Shown here in pieces: positions 62,582 through 64,000 of a stretch of 64,000 nt of DNA (position 1 is its first letter; every line of letters starts with the position of its first letter). The DNA lies in NCBI GenBank assembly GCA_963728285.1, contig CAVSJR010000002.1, positions 310,001 to 374,000 on the forward strand, written 5' to 3'. Position numbers and translations under genes: made by a program. The notes beneath the pieces are model-generated. The model was not told the DNA's origin. It saw only the letters and a program-made list of their open reading frames with translations, and made no database searches. Source of the stretch: CAVSJR01 sp963728285. GTDB taxonomy: Bacteria > Actinomycetota > UBA4738 > HRBIN12.

Positions 62582-63871
62582 ATGGGCGCACATCCGAAGG
62601 ACCGGAGGCAGGGATCGAGTGGGATCACGCGACGGGAGTTCCTCCGGCGTTCCGCCATGGCCGGCATCGCGTTGCCCAGCGCGGCGGCGATCCTCGCCGC
62701 CTGCGGCTCCGACGACGGGGGCACGTCGTCGAGCGAAGGGGATGCCGGGACGACGCTCCAGCTGGCGCGGCCCGACAATCCGGTCACCCTTCCAACCGAG
62801 GGCAACCCGGCGATCGATGACGGCCTCGAGCCGGAGGCCGGTCCACTCGTGATCTTCGGCTACGCCGACTACATCTGGAAGAAGGTCCGCAACCAGTTCG
62901 CCGAGCAGTTCGACACGGAGGTCGAATACACGGTGTTCGACACCCAAGACGAGATGGTCGAGAAGGTCCGATCGGGCGCGGTCGAGGCGGATCTCATCGT
63001 CACGGTGACGCCCGATAACGTCGGCAAGCTCGCGACGGCGAAGCTCATCCAGCCGCTCAACCACTCCTACCTCCCCAACTTCGACGCGAACGTGGTGGAG
63101 GCCCAGAAGGACCCCTTCTGGGATCAGGGCCGCCTGTTCACGATGCCCTACACGATCTACACGACCGGCATCGCCTGGCGCAACGACGTCATCACCGACG
63201 ACATCGCCGCCATGGAGAACCCCTACGAGATCCACTGGGACCCGAAGTACTCCGGACAGTCGCACCTGCTCAACGGGTCCCGCGACCCGCTGTGCATGGC
63301 GCTGCTCAAGAACGGCATCGCCGACATCAACACCGGAGATCCCCAGGACCTCGAGCTGATCAAACAGGATCTCCAGGAGGGCGTGGACCAGGTCAACTGG
63401 CGGTTCGACCACGTCGACTACACGGAGATCACGGCCGGAGCCTCGTGGGCGGTCCACCAGACGTGGTCGGGCCAGGCCGCCTACTACCAGTACTACCTGC
63501 CGAAGGGCCTCGACATCACCGCCATCTCCTACCTCTGGCCGCCGCACGGCGACGCCGGCAAGCCGGGCATCCTCGGGTCGGACCACTTCGCCGTCCCGCG
63601 GACGGCGAAGAGCCCCGTCCTGGCCCACGAGATGATCAACTTCATGCTCGACTCCGACAACGCGATCGAGAACTACAGCTACGAGGGCTTCCAGCCGCCG
63701 ATCACGGCGCTGGATCCGGAGAAGATCGTCGCCGACGGGCTCGTTCCGCCGCATCTGAAGAACATCATCCTGACCGAGGAGGACATCAACATCGGCCTCC
63801 AGGAGCTCGAGCTCGCGCCCGCCGTGAACCAGCAATGGCAGGCGATCGCGCTGGAAGTCGGGAGTGCGTAG
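62582..63871 (+). CDS. Polyamine-type ABC transporter substrate-binding lipoprotein
   Basis: 429 residues. Twin-arginine-type signal ITRREFLRRSAMAG followed by a hydrophobic stretch and lipobox AAILAACGSD, so probably exported folded and then lipidated. The mature part is PotD/PotF-like: LVIFGYADYIWKKVRNQF, VEYTVFDTQDEMVEKVRSG, DLIVTVTPDNVGKL, FTMPYTIYTTGIAWRND, SWAVHQTWSGQAAYYQYYL and DHFAVPRTAKSPVLAHEMINFML. A GGGGGGA ribosome site favours this ATG over two upstream starts in frame. Its stop overlaps a permease gene. Confidence 0.88.
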   Translation: MGAHPKDRRQGSSGITRREFLRRSAMAGIALPSAAAILAACGSDDGGTSSSEGDAGTTLQLARPDNPVTLPTEGNPAIDDGLEPEAGPLVIFGYADYIWKKVRNQFAEQFDTEVEYTVFDTQDEMVEKVRSGAVEADLIVTVTPDNVGKLATAKLIQPLNHSYLPNFDANVVEAQKDPFWDQGRLFTMPYTIYTTGIAWRNDVITDDIAAMENPYEIHWDPKYSGQSHLLNGSRDPLCMALLKNGIADINTGDPQDLELIKQDLQEGVDQVNWRFDHVDYTEITAGASWAVHQTWSGQAAYYQYYLPKGLDITAISYLWPPHGDAGKPGILGSDHFAVPRTAKSPVLAHEMINFMLDSDNAIENYSYEGFQPPITALDPEKIVADGLVPPHLKNIILTEEDINIGLQELELAPAVNQQWQAIALEVGSA

Positions 63872-64000
63872 CCGGCCCGAGACGCGGGGGGCCTGGTTCC
63901 CCGGGTGGTTCTGGCCGTCGTTCGCGACGCCGGCATCCGTGTGGCTGCTGGCGTTCTTCGTGTTGCCCTTCTACGTCATCCTGTCGGTGGCCTTCGGGGA
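63864..64000 (+). CDS. ABC transporter permease, PotB-like (truncated by window end)
   Basis: Only the first 45 codons are present: a GTG start overlapping the binding-protein stop by eight bases, a short basic/aromatic N-terminus (RSRPETRGAWFPGWFWP), and the first membrane helix SVWLLAFFVLPFYVILSVAF. The helix and position fit PotB-type permeases of spermidine/putrescine importers. Confidence 0.75.
   Translation, partial: MRSRPETRGAWFPGWFWPSFATPASVWLLAFFVLPFYVILSVAFG

Noticed and set aside
1..64000. Mobile element, prophage, CRISPR or defence island.
   Set aside because: No transposase, integrase, terminal repeats, spaced direct repeats, Cas, restriction or toxin-antitoxin genes were found, and composition looks even across the window.

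Overview
The window is very GC-rich, gene-dense DNA that most likely comes from a high-GC actinobacterial lineage, probably an uncultured one. Supporting signs are the histidine-phosphatase / DUF3090 / SCO1664-family gene trio, an F420-type PPOX protein, PHO boxes of the GTTCA direct-repeat kind used by actinobacterial PhoP, many GTG starts, two leaderless-looking starts, and lipoproteins with no outer-membrane machinery. No rRNA, tRNA, CRISPR array, insertion sequence or phage gene was recognised.

Layout. (1) Bases 1-12.5 kb hold a phosphate and polyphosphate regulon: pstS-pstC-pstA-pstB-phoU-phoB-like regulator-sensor kinase, then ppk, a CYTH-CHAD protein, a NUDIX hydrolase and a SixA-type phosphatase, all on the minus strand. 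A second PhoR/SenX3-like kinase is divergent from pstS. PHO boxes precede ppk, pstS and that kinase. (2) 12.5-20.9 kb is a housekeeping stretch: the actinobacterial trio, ogt, two lipoproteins, a PPOX protein, a rhomboid protease, a thioredoxin-like protein, a PQQ-type propeller and pheA. (3) 20.9-38.9 kb is an exopolysaccharide locus: BY-kinase, DUF4012 protein, small surface protein, GH26-like hydrolase, secreted propeller, flippase, two sulfotransferases, O-antigen ligase/polymerase fused to an APH-like kinase, a stand-alone paralogue of that kinase, GT2, an Alg13/Alg14-like pair and a polyprenyl-phosphate sugar transferase. (4) 39.2-47.1 kb is a Tad/Flp pilus operon with tandem flp genes. 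(5) 47.4-51.1 kb has a large membrane protein and three NarL-type regulators. (6) 51.2-56.1 kb has a YyaL protein, ArsR-SRPBCC pair, MoaD-like protein with a BNR propeller, and cyclophilin. (7) 56.2-60.5 kb is a four-gene cassette for glyoxylate, malyl-CoA and malate chemistry (partial serine cycle). (8) 60.5-64 kb has typA and the start of a polyamine-type ABC transporter.

How the parts work together. Region 1 takes up phosphate, senses its lack and stores or mobilises polyphosphate, with ppk and pst sharing the same promoter architecture. Region 3 makes a polymer that is probably sulfated and perhaps phosphorylated, and region 4 makes adhesive pili, so regions 3-4 describe a surface-attachment lifestyle. 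Region 7 suggests C1, C2 or glyoxylate assimilation.

Data quality. About twenty conserved genes are interrupted by frameshifts. In every case I could resolve, the shift is explained by one extra base, or by two close together. I therefore read these genes as intact in the organism and the shifts as insertion-type sequence errors. Affected genes are reported over their full extent with the break points noted.
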